Assembly: GCF_000177235.2 (NCBI RefSeq)
Contig: NC_014829.1
Location: 62,001-126,000 of the forward strand
Direction: 5' to 3'
Source: Evansella cellulosilytica DSM 2522
Lineage (GTDB): Bacteria; Bacillota; Bacilli; Bacillales; Salisediminibacteriaceae
Length of the DNA stretch: 64,000 bases
Numbering within the stretch: position 1 is the stretch's first letter; each line of letters starts with the position of its first letter. The notes beneath the pieces are model-generated. The model was not told the DNA's origin. It saw only the letters and a list, made by a program, of their open reading frames with translations, and searched no databases. A program made the position numbers and the translations under genes. Shown here piece by piece: positions 1 through 7,367 of this stretch.

Positions 1-31
1 CGAATCGTTCAAGTCAATAAATTACTGTGAC

Positions 32-58
32 AGCTGGGGCAATTCGCTCCAGCTTTTT
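32..58 (+). terminator. Rho-independent terminator of an upstream gene outside the window
   Basis: A 9-bp stem (AGCTGGGGC at 32-40, GCTCCAGCT at 46-54, one G-T wobble) closes a 5-nt loop and runs into five T residues. By synteny the gene it ends is probably a small spore-protein gene (sspF region), but that gene lies outside the window. From here to ispE (about 280 bp) I see no gene and no promoter good enough to call. Confidence 0.8.
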
Positions 59-342
59 CACAAAAGAGATTGATACTTTGAATTATATCTAGCATAAACT
101 GCCATCTTATCAATACTTTTAATGAACATCGAGTGCTTTGATATTCGGCGTTCCCTACATCACTCGGTCGATTCAAGCTTTACAGTATTCTTAATGAACT
201 GAAGTCAATACATATGATTTTACCTTTATAATGAAATGTGTATTTAACTGCGAAAATAGAAAGAAAGGTAGTATAGGGCCTTAACAAATGGTAAAATAAC
301 GAAAGTGGATTTGAACGGATAAAATAAGCAGGTGATTGATTG

Positions 343-1212
343 ATGCATACTCATAAAATAATTAAAGCCCCAGCAAAGATTAACTTAACATTGGATGTTA
401 TTCGTAAAAGAGATGATGGCTATCACGATGTTGAGATGGTGATGACAACTGTTGATTTAGCCGACCGTATTGAGCTGACAACTTTAGAAGAGAACCGAAT
501 TAAAGTAGATGTTAATCACGGATTTGTACCGAGTGATAACAAAAATTTAGCCTATCAAGCAGCAAAGCTTTTAAAAGATAAAATGGACGTAAAAAAAGGT
601 GTTCGTATCTTTATTGATAAGCAAATTCCTATATCTGCAGGCTTGGCAGGTGGGAGTACCGATGCAGCGGCTGTATTACGCGGATTAAATGAACTATGGG
701 ATTTAAATTTATCAATAGATGAGTTAGCCGAATTAGGATTAGAAATTGGTTCTGATGTGCCTTTTTGCGTACATGGAGGAACTGCCTTAGCGACAGGGAG
801 AGGGGAGACGCTTCAATTTTTACCAACGCCACCTCCTTGTTGGGTAATCTTAGTGAAACCACCAATGGGCGTTTCTACGAAAGAGATTTATCAACGCCTT
901 AACCTTGATCAAATGGAACATCCAGACACGCAAGGGATGATAGCATCTATTAATAACGGAGATTTTAGCGGCATTTGTTCTAGGCTAGAAAACGTGATGG
1001 AAAAAGTAACTTTTGAATTATATAAAGATGTAGAGAGAGTAAAGAATAGTATGATTCAGTTTGGTGCAGATGGCGTCGTTATGAGTGGCAGTGGCCCTAC
1101 CGTTTTTGCATTAACACAAAATGAGACACGAGCAGATAGGCTTTATAATAGTTTAAAGGGTTTTATGGATCAAGTATTTGTTGTTCGGCTTCTCGGAACT
1201 AAACACGACTAA
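343..1212 (+). CDS. ispE: 4-diphosphocytidyl-2-C-methyl-D-erythritol kinase
   Basis: GHMP-family kinase of the MEP isoprenoid pathway; it phosphorylates the 2-hydroxyl of CDP-methylerythritol with ATP in the cytosol. The N-terminal APAKINL segment (Lys12), the glycine-rich ATP loop [14 protein letters not shown] (residues 97-110) and Asp138 in GSDVPFC match the family, as does the length of 289 aa. The ATG at 343 sits 6 nt after AGGTGAT and is preferred to the TTG at 340, which is only 3 nt away. ispD and ispF of the same pathway lie at the other end of the window. purR follows 100 bp downstream behind its own promoter. Confidence 0.97.
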   Translation: MHTHKIIKAPAKINLTLDVIRKRDDGYHDVEMVMTTVDLADRIELTTLEENRIKVDVNHGFVPSDNKNLAYQAAKLLKDKMDVKKGVRIFIDKQIPISAGLAGGSTDAAAVLRGLNELWDLNLSIDELAELGLEIGSDVPFCVHGGTALATGRGETLQFLPTPPPCWVILVKPPMGVSTKEIYQRLNLDQMEHPDTQGMIASINNGDFSGICSRLENVMEKVTFELYKDVERVKNSMIQFGADGVVMSGSGPTVFALTQNETRADRLYNSLKGFMDQVFVVRLLGTKHD

Positions 1213-1226
1213 TTTTTATGATAAAC

Positions 1227-1255
1227 TTGTGAAACACGTATAAAAATGGTATATT
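1227..1255 (+). promoter_or_regulatory. Sigma-A promoter of purR, with a possible PurBox half downstream
   Basis: TTGTGA (1227-1232), a 17-bp spacer and TATATT (1250-1255). Just downstream, TATTCGGTTTTTAT around 1266-1279 resembles one half of a PurR box (GTTCGG core on this strand). I could not find a clear second, inverted half, so autoregulation is only a suggestion taken from B. subtilis. Confidence 0.55.
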
Positions 1256-1314
1256 ACTGTTAAAATATTCGGTTTTTATCTAACAGTGGATATGTTCCAT
1301 AATTGGAGGTAGTC

Positions 1315-2151
1315 ATGAAATATCGTAGAAGTGGTCGTTTAGTAGATATGACAAATTATTTTTTATCGCATCCACATCAACAAATTCCTTTAACACATTT
1401 TTCTGAAGCTTATCAGTCTGCCAAATCTTCAATTAGTGAAGATATCTCAATTATAAAAGAGGTATTTGAAAGTAAACATATTGGAACAATTAGTACTACT
1501 GCTGGTGCCTCTGGTGGCGTTACTTTTGTCCCTACAGTTGCTAGGCAGCAAACAGAGGAATTGATTGATCGTTTATGTGATAGATTAGAGGAACCTGAAC
1601 GCTTATTGCCTGGTGGCTACTTATATATGATGGATATAATTGGTGATCCGAATTTAATGCAGGAGTTAGGAAGAGTTTTTGCATCAAAGTTCCGAGATGC
1701 TTCTGTCGACGCGGTTATGACAATGGCTACAAAAGGGATTCCATTAGCATATGCAGTTGCTGGGCATTTAAATGTGCCAGTAAGTATTGTCCGTGCACAA
1801 CATCGAATTACAGAAGGTTCGATAGTAAGTATTAACTATGTCTCTGGCTCTCAGAAACGAATCCAAACAATGTCATTAGCGAGAAGAAGTTTGAAACCTA
1901 ACTCTAATGTATTAATCATAGATGACTTTATGAAGGCTGGAGGTACGATAAGAGGAATGATGGACTTAGTTTCCGAATTCCAATCTTCTATTGCTGGTAT
2001 TGGTGTCTTAACGGAAGCCGTACATGATGAGGAAAAACTAGTAAGTGATTATGTGTCACTGACAAAGTTATCTGAGGTAGATTTAAAAGCGAAACAAATC
2101 AAAGTCGAGCAAGGAAACATTTTTTCTCTCGATTATTCATATGAAGATTAG
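1315..2151 (+). CDS. purR: Purine operon repressor PurR
   Basis: Transcription repressor of purine genes in Firmicutes, released from DNA by PRPP. The 278-aa protein has an N-terminal winged helix (about residues 1-70) and a type-I phosphoribosyltransferase-like domain with the PRPP loop VLIIDDFMKAGGT at 199-211. GGAGGT at 1305-1310 points to ATG 1315; an in-frame TTG at 1303 has no ribosome site of its own. In B. subtilis yabJ (RidA family) comes next; here it is missing and spoVG follows after a terminator. PurR senses PRPP made by Prs, encoded 2.4 kb downstream. Confidence 0.97.
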   Translation: MKYRRSGRLVDMTNYFLSHPHQQIPLTHFSEAYQSAKSSISEDISIIKEVFESKHIGTISTTAGASGGVTFVPTVARQQTEELIDRLCDRLEEPERLLPGGYLYMMDIIGDPNLMQELGRVFASKFRDASVDAVMTMATKGIPLAYAVAGHLNVPVSIVRAQHRITEGSIVSINYVSGSQKRIQTMSLARRSLKPNSNVLIIDDFMKAGGTIRGMMDLVSEFQSSIAGIGVLTEAVHDEEKLVSDYVSLTKLSEVDLKAKQIKVEQGNIFSLDYSYED

Positions 2152-2193
2152 TGACAGAGGCCATCTATTTATGATGGCTTCTGTCACGTTTTT
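2151..2193 (+). terminator. Terminator after purR
   Basis: A 15-bp stem (2151-2165 with 2173-2187, one wobble pair) and a 7-nt loop are followed by GTTTTT. The stem begins on the last base of the purR stop codon. Confidence 0.9.
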
Positions 2194-2235
2194 GAATAAA
2201 AAATAGAATAAATGAAAAAAGATTCTGCAAAAAGA

Positions 2236-2261
2236 AGGAAATTAAATATATTTGTAGAAAA
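2236..2261 (+). promoter_or_regulatory. Candidate sigma-H promoter of spoVG
   Basis: AGGAAAT (2236-2242) fits the sigma-H -35 element, and GTAGAAAA (2254-2261) resembles the -10 element, although the core reads GAAA rather than GAAT. spoVG is a classical sigma-H gene in B. subtilis and the position, about 45 bp upstream of the start, is right. The imperfect -10 keeps confidence moderate. Confidence 0.45.
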
Positions 2262-2303
2262 CAATTACAAGATTCTATTTATTGTAAAAAGGTGGTGGCA
2301 GAT

Positions 2304-2591
2304 ATGGAAGTAACAGATGTGAGACTTCGCCGTGTTAATACGGAAGGTCGTATGCTTGCAATCGCATCTATTACCATCGATGATGAATTTGTAGTACACG
2401 ATATTCGTGTCATCGACGGCAATAATGGAATGTTTGTAGCAATGCCTAGCAAGCGTACTCCCGACGGAGAATTTAGGGATATTGCACATCCGATTTCTTC
2501 AAAGACCCGTGAAAAGATCCAGTCGGCAGTTTTAGCTGAGTACGAGCGTGCTGGTGATGAAGTGGAATTTGAAGAAGCTGGAGCTTCATAA
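2304..2591 (+). CDS. spoVG: Septation/regulatory protein SpoVG
   Basis: Small nucleic-acid-binding regulator needed for normal spore cortex formation and affecting septation in Bacillus; related proteins control virulence genes in staphylococci. The 95-aa protein is nearly identical to B. subtilis SpoVG through the core [13 protein letters not shown] and [21 protein letters not shown] at 2289-2295 serves ATG 2304. In-frame GTG codons at 2292 and 2295 lie inside the ribosome site and are rejected. The gene is monocistronic, flanked by terminators. Confidence 0.97.
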   Translation: MEVTDVRLRRVNTEGRMLAIASITIDDEFVVHDIRVIDGNNGMFVAMPSKRTPDGEFRDIAHPISSKTREKIQSAVLAEYERAGDEVEFEEAGAS

Positions 2592-2602
2592 TTTTTAAAA
2601 GG

Positions 2603-2643
2603 ACCTAGCCAATTTAATTTTAGATGGCTAGGTTTATTTTTTT
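2603..2643 (+). terminator. Terminator after spoVG
   Basis: ACCTAGCCA (2603-2611) pairs with TGGCTAGGT (2625-2633), followed by a T-rich run to 2643. Confidence 0.88.
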
Positions 2644-2734
2644 GTGTGGGGTGAGGAAGGAGCCGGTGAGTTATTTACATTCGTTGATGATGTAGGGTGA
2701 ATGAATGTCCTAACTGCTATTGAAAAAAAGATAT

Positions 2735-2833
2735 GAAGATAAGGTCGCGTGCTCCCATCTGCCCTTGAGCAAATAAAAAAGAGAATGAAGGTAAGATGGG
2801 GCCGCGCCATCTGTCCTTAAGCAAACCAAAAAA
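2735..2833 (+). repeat. Imperfect tandem duplication in the spoVG-glmU gap
   Basis: Two copies of a segment of about 46 bp (2735-2780 and 2787-2833) share the pattern GAAG-TAAG, CGCG, CCATCTG-CCTT-AGCAAA and an A-run. The 550-bp gap 2644-3192 holds no credible gene; besides this duplication it carries only the glmU promoter. Function unknown. Confidence 0.6.
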
Positions 2834-3130
2834 CAATAAATTTAAGCTCCGCAGTGCAACACCCTCCCCAAATCCCCTTAAGTACGAAAGAATGGCTTTA
2901 CGCATCATTTGCAACTTGAATAAATGTACCATGGATGTCGTACCGTGCGTATAGCGCCATCTGCAATCACTATTACTTTATAATCAGGTAGCGACATGCT
3001 AATAGCAAAATGTGATTTTTCATATTGCCTACAGACTATGTTTTTATATATTATGGAGAGAGTGAATATTGACTACCATTTAAAAAGTGAAGAAATTTCC
3101 TATTAAACGTGAAACGTATGATAAGTTAAC

Positions 3131-3159
3131 TTGAAAAGAGTTGTAATATAAGATATATT
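3131..3159 (+). promoter_or_regulatory. Sigma-A promoter of the glmU-prs operon
   Basis: TTGAAA (3131-3136), 17-bp spacer, TATATT (3154-3159), 33 bp before the glmU start codon. Confidence 0.65.
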
Positions 3160-3192
3160 CGTAAGGGAAAATGAGGCCGTGGAGGGTGTTTA

Positions 3193-4572
3193 ATGAGTAA
3201 TGAGAAAAACCGTTATGCAGTAATATTAGCTGCAGGTAAAGGAACTCGAATGAAATCTGATTTGTATAAAGTGCTTCACCCTGTTTGTGATAAGCCGATG
3301 GTTCAACATGTTGTAGATGAAGTCGAAAAATGTAATGTTAAAAAAACGATTGCAGTTGTTGGTCATGGTGCTGAAAAAGTAAAAGACCAGCTAGGCGATC
3401 GTGTAACTTATGTTTTGCAAGAGGATCAGTTAGGCACAGGGCATGCAGTAATGCAAACGGAACCGTTGTTAATGGATAAAGAAGGAACAACGGTTGTTTT
3501 ATGTGGAGACACACCACTATTGACTTCAGAAACAATTACAGCACTCATAAATGAACATGAATCAAAAGGTGCAAAAGCAACGATACTAACAGCACATGCT
3601 CCTGACCCAACAGGCTATGGACGAATTATTCGGAATAGCAGCGGAGTTGTTAATAAAATTGTCGAGCATAAAGATGCTAGCGAAAGCGAGCGTCTTGTAA
3701 AAGAAATTAATACTGGAACGTACTGTTTTGATAATAAATTTTTATTTAGTGCACTGAAAAGTGTTGGAAACGATAATGTACAAGGTGAGTATTACTTACC
3801 GGATGTCATTGAAATACTTGAAAAGCAAGGCGAATTGATTGCTGCCTATCAAACACCAGATTTTAATGAAACGGTAGGTGTTAATGACAGAGTGGCATTA
3901 AGTCATGCAGAAATGTATATGAAACAGCGTGTGAATGAAAAGCTAATGAGAGCCGGTGTTACGATTATCGATCCAAATAATACATATGTGTCGGCAGATG
4001 TTACAATTGGAAGAGATACTGTTTTACACCCTGGTACGATAATTAAAGGGAGCAGTACAATTGGTGAACGCTGTCACATCGGACCTCACACGGAAATCGT
4101 TAATAGTTCAATCGGTAATGAAACAACGATAAAACAATCGGTTGTCCACGATAGTAAACTTGGAAATATTGTCTCAGTCGGTCCTTTTTCACACATTAGA
4201 CCCGATACTGAGTTAGGCAATCATGTTCGTGTTGGTAACTTTGTTGAACTGAAAAAAATGTCTATGGGAGATGGCAGTAAAGCCTCTCATCTTAGCTATT
4301 TAGGAGATGCTAAAATAGGATCAGACGTCAACGTTGGATGTGGTTCAATAACCGTGAATTACGACGGGAAGAATAAATTTAAAACGATCATCAATGATGG
4401 TGCCTTTATCGGCTGTAATGCAAATTTAATTGCGCCAGTTACGGTTGGAGAAAATGCATTTGTAGCGGCAGGGTCAACCATTACAGATGATGTACCAGGT
4501 GATTCATTAGCAATAGCACGTCAGCGTCAAACAAACAAAGAGGGTTATGTAAAAAAGAATGATGAAAAGTAA
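3193..4572 (+). CDS. glmU: Bifunctional UDP-N-acetylglucosamine pyrophosphorylase / glucosamine-1-phosphate acetyltransferase
   Basis: Makes UDP-GlcNAc for peptidoglycan and teichoic acid: the C-terminal half acetylates glucosamine-1-phosphate, and the N-terminal half transfers UMP from UTP. Visible are the nucleotidyltransferase signature LAAGKGTRM (residues 12-20), a left-handed beta-helix of hexapeptide repeats from about residue 255, and the acetyltransferase histidine His366 in the SHLSYLGDA segment. The 459-aa length is normal. GTGGAGGG at 3179-3186 precedes ATG 3193. prs starts 14 nt after the stop, so the two are cotranscribed. Confidence 0.98.
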   Translation: MSNEKNRYAVILAAGKGTRMKSDLYKVLHPVCDKPMVQHVVDEVEKCNVKKTIAVVGHGAEKVKDQLGDRVTYVLQEDQLGTGHAVMQTEPLLMDKEGTTVVLCGDTPLLTSETITALINEHESKGAKATILTAHAPDPTGYGRIIRNSSGVVNKIVEHKDASESERLVKEINTGTYCFDNKFLFSALKSVGNDNVQGEYYLPDVIEILEKQGELIAAYQTPDFNETVGVNDRVALSHAEMYMKQRVNEKLMRAGVTIIDPNNTYVSADVTIGRDTVLHPGTIIKGSSTIGERCHIGPHTEIVNSSIGNETTIKQSVVHDSKLGNIVSVGPFSHIRPDTELGNHVRVGNFVELKKMSMGDGSKASHLSYLGDAKIGSDVNVGCGSITVNYDGKNKFKTIINDGAFIGCNANLIAPVTVGENAFVAAGSTITDDVPGDSLAIARQRQTNKEGYVKKNDEK

Positions 4573-4585
4573 TGGAGGTTCAACG

Positions 4586-5536
4586 ATGGCTCAATATAAA
4601 GATGAAAATTTAAAGGTGTTTACACTAAACTCAAATCCAAGCCTTGCACATGAAATTACAAGTAACATAGGTATTGAAATGGGGAAATGCTCTGTTTCTA
4701 GATTTAGTGATGGTGAGGTTCAAATAAATATTGAGGAGAGCATTCGTGGATGTGATATTTTTATTATACAATCCACTTGTTCGCCAGCAAACGAGCATAT
4801 TATGGAGCTATTAATTATGATTGATGCACTAAAAAGAGCGTCAGCGCAAACAATTAATGTCGTCATTCCATACTATGGTTACGCACGCCAAGATAGAAAA
4901 GCAAGATCTAGGGAACCAATTACAGCTAAATTAGTAGCTAATTTGTTAGAAACAGCAGGTGCATCAAGAGTCATCACACTTGATTTACATGCGACACAAA
5001 TACAAGGGTTCTTTGATATTCCAACTGACCAATTAGTTGGTGTTCCTATTCTTTCTGACTATTTTGAAGCGCAAAAGCTAGATGATATCGTTATCGTTTC
5101 TCCAGACCATGGAGGAGTAGTTCGTGCAAGGAAAATGGCTGATAGACTAAAAGCGCCTATTGCGATCGTTGATAAAAGACGCCCTAAACCGAATGTAGCT
5201 GAAGTCATGAATATAGTAGGGAACATTGAGGGAAAGACAGCCATTCTTATCGACGACATTATTGATACTGCGGGTACCATTACTTTAGCTGCAAATGCGA
5301 TGATAGAAAACGGTGCGAAGGAAGTGTATGCTTGCTGTACACACCCAGTTTTATCTGGGCCTGCTATTGACCGTATTCAAAACTCAAAGATTAAGGAATT
5401 AGTAGTAACAAATACGATACCGCTCCAAGAGGATAAAAAAATTGATAAGATTACGCAATTATCTGTAGGACCGTTGTTAGCTAAAGCAATTATCCATGTA
5501 CATGAGCAACGATCTGTAAGCCGATTGTTTAATTAA
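4586..5536 (+). CDS. prs: Ribose-phosphate pyrophosphokinase (PRPP synthetase)
   Basis: Class I enzyme that transfers pyrophosphate from ATP to ribose-5-phosphate, making PRPP for purine, pyrimidine, NAD, His and Trp synthesis and the effector read by PurR. The PRPP-binding loop DDIIDTAGT starts at Asp223; the flexible loop [12 protein letters not shown] and the PDHGG segment are present. Length 316 aa, as in B. subtilis. GGAGG at 4574-4578 directs ATG 4586; the in-frame ATGs at 4559 and 4562 lie inside glmU and lack a ribosome site. About 100 bp separates it from ctc. Confidence 0.98.
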   Translation: MAQYKDENLKVFTLNSNPSLAHEITSNIGIEMGKCSVSRFSDGEVQINIEESIRGCDIFIIQSTCSPANEHIMELLIMIDALKRASAQTINVVIPYYGYARQDRKARSREPITAKLVANLLETAGASRVITLDLHATQIQGFFDIPTDQLVGVPILSDYFEAQKLDDIVIVSPDHGGVVRARKMADRLKAPIAIVDKRRPKPNVAEVMNIVGNIEGKTAILIDDIIDTAGTITLAANAMIENGAKEVYACCTHPVLSGPAIDRIQNSKIKELVVTNTIPLQEDKKIDKITQLSVGPLLAKAIIHVHEQRSVSRLFN

Positions 5537-5567
5537 ATTCATTTTTTTCATAAAAAGTAAGACGGGC

Positions 5568-5593
5568 GTTTCAAAACACTTATTTTTGGGAAA
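5568..5593 (+). promoter_or_regulatory. Sigma-B general-stress promoter of ctc
   Basis: GTTTCA (5568-5573), 14-bp spacer, GGGAAA (5588-5593). This fits the sigma-B consensus GTTTaa-N12-14-GGGwAw with one -35 mismatch. ctc is a founding sigma-B gene in B. subtilis, so position and sequence agree. Confidence 0.72.
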
Positions 5594-5635
5594 ACATAAT
5601 AAAAGAACCAAAAAAAGGATGAGGTGGTTTGAAAC

Positions 5636-6274
5636 ATGGCAACTTTACAAGCAAATACGCGAGAAGATTTAAGAGGATCGAGACTTAACAAGATTCGCAA
5701 TGATGGAAATGTTCCAGGTGTCATATATGGAAAAACAATTGGTAATAAACCAGTTACTGTAGAAGGGTCATCGCTACTGAAGATGATTCGCGAGAACGGT
5801 CGAAACGGTGTTTTTAAACTAGACGTTGACGGTCAACAAACGGATGTTATGATATATGACATTCAAGTCGATCCATTAAAAAATGAAGTTATACATGTAG
5901 ATTTCTATGCTGCTGACATGAAGAGTGAATTGGATGCCGACGTACCTGTACAAGCTGTAGGAGAAGCAATCGGCGTCAAAAACGGTGGAGTATTACAGCA
6001 ATCGTTACACGAGGTTTCTGTAAAAGCGTTACCGAATGATTTGCCAGATAGCATTGAAATCGACGTTTCTCAATTAGATGTAAATGATTCTTTGCAAGTG
6101 AAGGATTTAAAAACATCAGGGAAATATGAAATAAATAATGATCCAGAGGAATCAGTATTGTCGATTCTTCCTCCAACAGAACAACCGAATGAACCTGAGG
6201 TTGGTGAAGAACCAGAAGGAGAACCCGAATTAGTTGGAAATGAAGAAGGAAATAAAGAGGGCGAAGAAGAATAG
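5636..6274 (+). CDS. ctc: General stress protein Ctc, bL25-family 5S rRNA-binding protein
   Basis: Ribosomal protein bL25/TL5/CTC family; the N-terminal domain (about residues 1-92) binds 5S rRNA, and a second beta-rich domain (about 100-182) follows. It ends in an acidic Glu/Pro/Gly-rich tail of about 30 residues. The 212-aa length fits the long CTC form. AGGATGAGGTGG upstream of ATG 5636 gives a strong start. In B. subtilis the product joins the ribosome under stress, and the sigma-B-like promoter here suggests the same use. Confidence 0.95.
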   Translation: MATLQANTREDLRGSRLNKIRNDGNVPGVIYGKTIGNKPVTVEGSSLLKMIRENGRNGVFKLDVDGQQTDVMIYDIQVDPLKNEVIHVDFYAADMKSELDADVPVQAVGEAIGVKNGGVLQQSLHEVSVKALPNDLPDSIEIDVSQLDVNDSLQVKDLKTSGKYEINNDPEESVLSILPPTEQPNEPEVGEEPEGEPELVGNEEGNKEGEEE

Positions 6275-6292
6275 TATTTAATAAAGGACATT

Positions 6293-6322
6293 GAGGTATA
6301 ACCGTCCAGGTTATACCTCTTT
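6293..6322 (+). terminator. Hairpin between ctc and pth, probable terminator
   Basis: Perfect 11-bp stem GAGGTATAACC (6293-6303) / GGTTATACCTC (6309-6319) with a 5-nt loop but only a short T run. It may let some transcripts pass to pth, which starts 24 bp downstream. Confidence 0.6.
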
Positions 6323-6345
6323 CACTCGTGTAAAGGAGAATAACG

Positions 6346-6960
6346 ATGTTTTTTAAAAAGCTCTTTCAACGCCAAGGGAAAACAGAAAGCGAGGCTTTAC
6401 CAATGAAATTAGTTGTTGGTTTAGGGAATCCAGGCAGTAAATATGATGGAACAAGGCATAATGTAGGTTTTGAAGTCATTGATCGCTGCCAACAATTGTT
6501 TCAACTTGATTTAGATCAATCAAAATTTAAAGGGATTTATGGCTATAAAGTAATTGAAGGGGAGAAAATATTTTTATTAAAGCCTTTAACCTTCATGAAT
6601 TTATCTGGTGAATCTGTCATCCCTTTAATGAAATATTTCAAAATACCAACGGAGGACTTGCTCGTTATTTATGACGATCTCGATCTAGCCCCTGGTAAGA
6701 TTCGTTTGCGGCAAAAAGGTGGCGCAGGAGGGCACAATGGGATGAAGTCAATCATTTCCCACCTTGGTACAGAGGAATTTAATCGTATTCGAATAGGAAT
6801 AGGACGGCCACCGAAAGGATATGCTGTACCAGACTACGTACTAGGCTCTTTTTCTAATGAAGAACGAAATGCAGTAGATGAGTCAATTGAAACAGCGGCT
6901 AAAGCCGTTGATGCATGGACAAAAGATTCATTTATTAACGTGATGAATACATTTAACTAG
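6346..6960 (+). CDS. pth: Peptidyl-tRNA hydrolase
   Basis: Cleaves the ester bond of peptidyl-tRNAs dropped from the ribosome (spoVC in B. subtilis). The family core begins MKLVVGLGNPG with catalytic His38 in RHNVGFEV, the MNLSG substrate loop and the YDDLDL motif. The strongest ribosome site (AAAGGAG, 6333-6338) serves ATG 6346, giving 204 aa with 19 extra N-terminal residues relative to most bacterial Pth. ATG 6403, at the usual family start, has only a weak GAGG 8 nt upstream. Which start is used is uncertain. Confidence 0.95.
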   Translation: MFFKKLFQRQGKTESEALPMKLVVGLGNPGSKYDGTRHNVGFEVIDRCQQLFQLDLDQSKFKGIYGYKVIEGEKIFLLKPLTFMNLSGESVIPLMKYFKIPTEDLLVIYDDLDLAPGKIRLRQKGGAGGHNGMKSIISHLGTEEFNRIRIGIGRPPKGYAVPDYVLGSFSNEERNAVDESIETAAKAVDAWTKDSFINVMNTFN

Positions 6961-6975
6961 CGCCTATTATTATGT

Positions 6976-7005
6976 GAATAGAGCGACCTCTATCCGTCCA
7001 TACTA
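6976..7005 (+). promoter_or_regulatory. Sigma-G (forespore) promoter of fin
   Basis: GAATA (6976-6980), 18-bp spacer, CATACTA (6999-7005) match every defined position of the sigma-G consensus gHATR-N18-CATNHTA. fin is a forespore gene under sigma-F/sigma-G in B. subtilis. The -10 lies within a small inverted repeat (CCATAC at 6998-7003, GTATGG near 7012-7017). Confidence 0.7.
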
Positions 7006-7043
7006 TAAATCGTATGGAATGCATAGTATAGAGGAGGAGCACC

Positions 7044-7274
7044 ATGGCAATTCATTATTATTGTCGGCATTGTTCTAAAAATGTTGGAACACTAAGTGAT
7101 TGGCAAGCAAATGATGAACAATTAGGATTCAATCAATTAACAAATGAAGAAAAGCAAGAAATGATTGAATGTAACTCACAAGGTCACTTGCAAGTAAAAG
7201 TGATTTGTGAAGATTGCGAAAAAACATTACAGGAAAACCCTGATTATCATGCTCAAGAATCATTTATCCATTAA
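7044..7274 (+). CDS. fin: Anti-sigma-F factor Fin
   Basis: Small forespore protein (formerly YabK) that binds sigma-F and helps switch the forespore from sigma-F to sigma-G. The 76-aa length equals the B. subtilis protein. Two zinc-binding-type Cys pairs are visible, C7-x2-C10 (YYCRHC) and C55-x2-C58 (ICEDC), and the central LTNEE segment is conserved. GAGGAGGAGC directly precedes ATG 7044. It sits between pth and mfd as in B. subtilis and has its own sigma-G-like promoter and terminator. Confidence 0.95.
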   Translation: MAIHYYCRHCSKNVGTLSDWQANDEQLGFNQLTNEEKQEMIECNSQGHLQVKVICEDCEKTLQENPDYHAQESFIH

Positions 7275-7291
7275 AGAACAAAAATCGACAA

Positions 7292-7321
7292 GCTTTGGTG
7301 CATTGTACCAAAGCATTTTTT
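7292..7321 (+). terminator. Terminator after fin
   Basis: GCTTTGGT (7292-7299) pairs with ACCAAAGC (7307-7314), followed by ATTTTTT. Confidence 0.88.
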
Positions 7322-7367
7322 GCTGAATAGTTATATATAAATTAATTTTAATAGAGGGGGGAAAGCC

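Noticed and set aside
2644-3130. Ribozyme or riboswitch upstream of glmU
   Set aside because: The glmS ribozyme belongs to glmS, not glmU, and I could not find its conserved core or any other known leader here.
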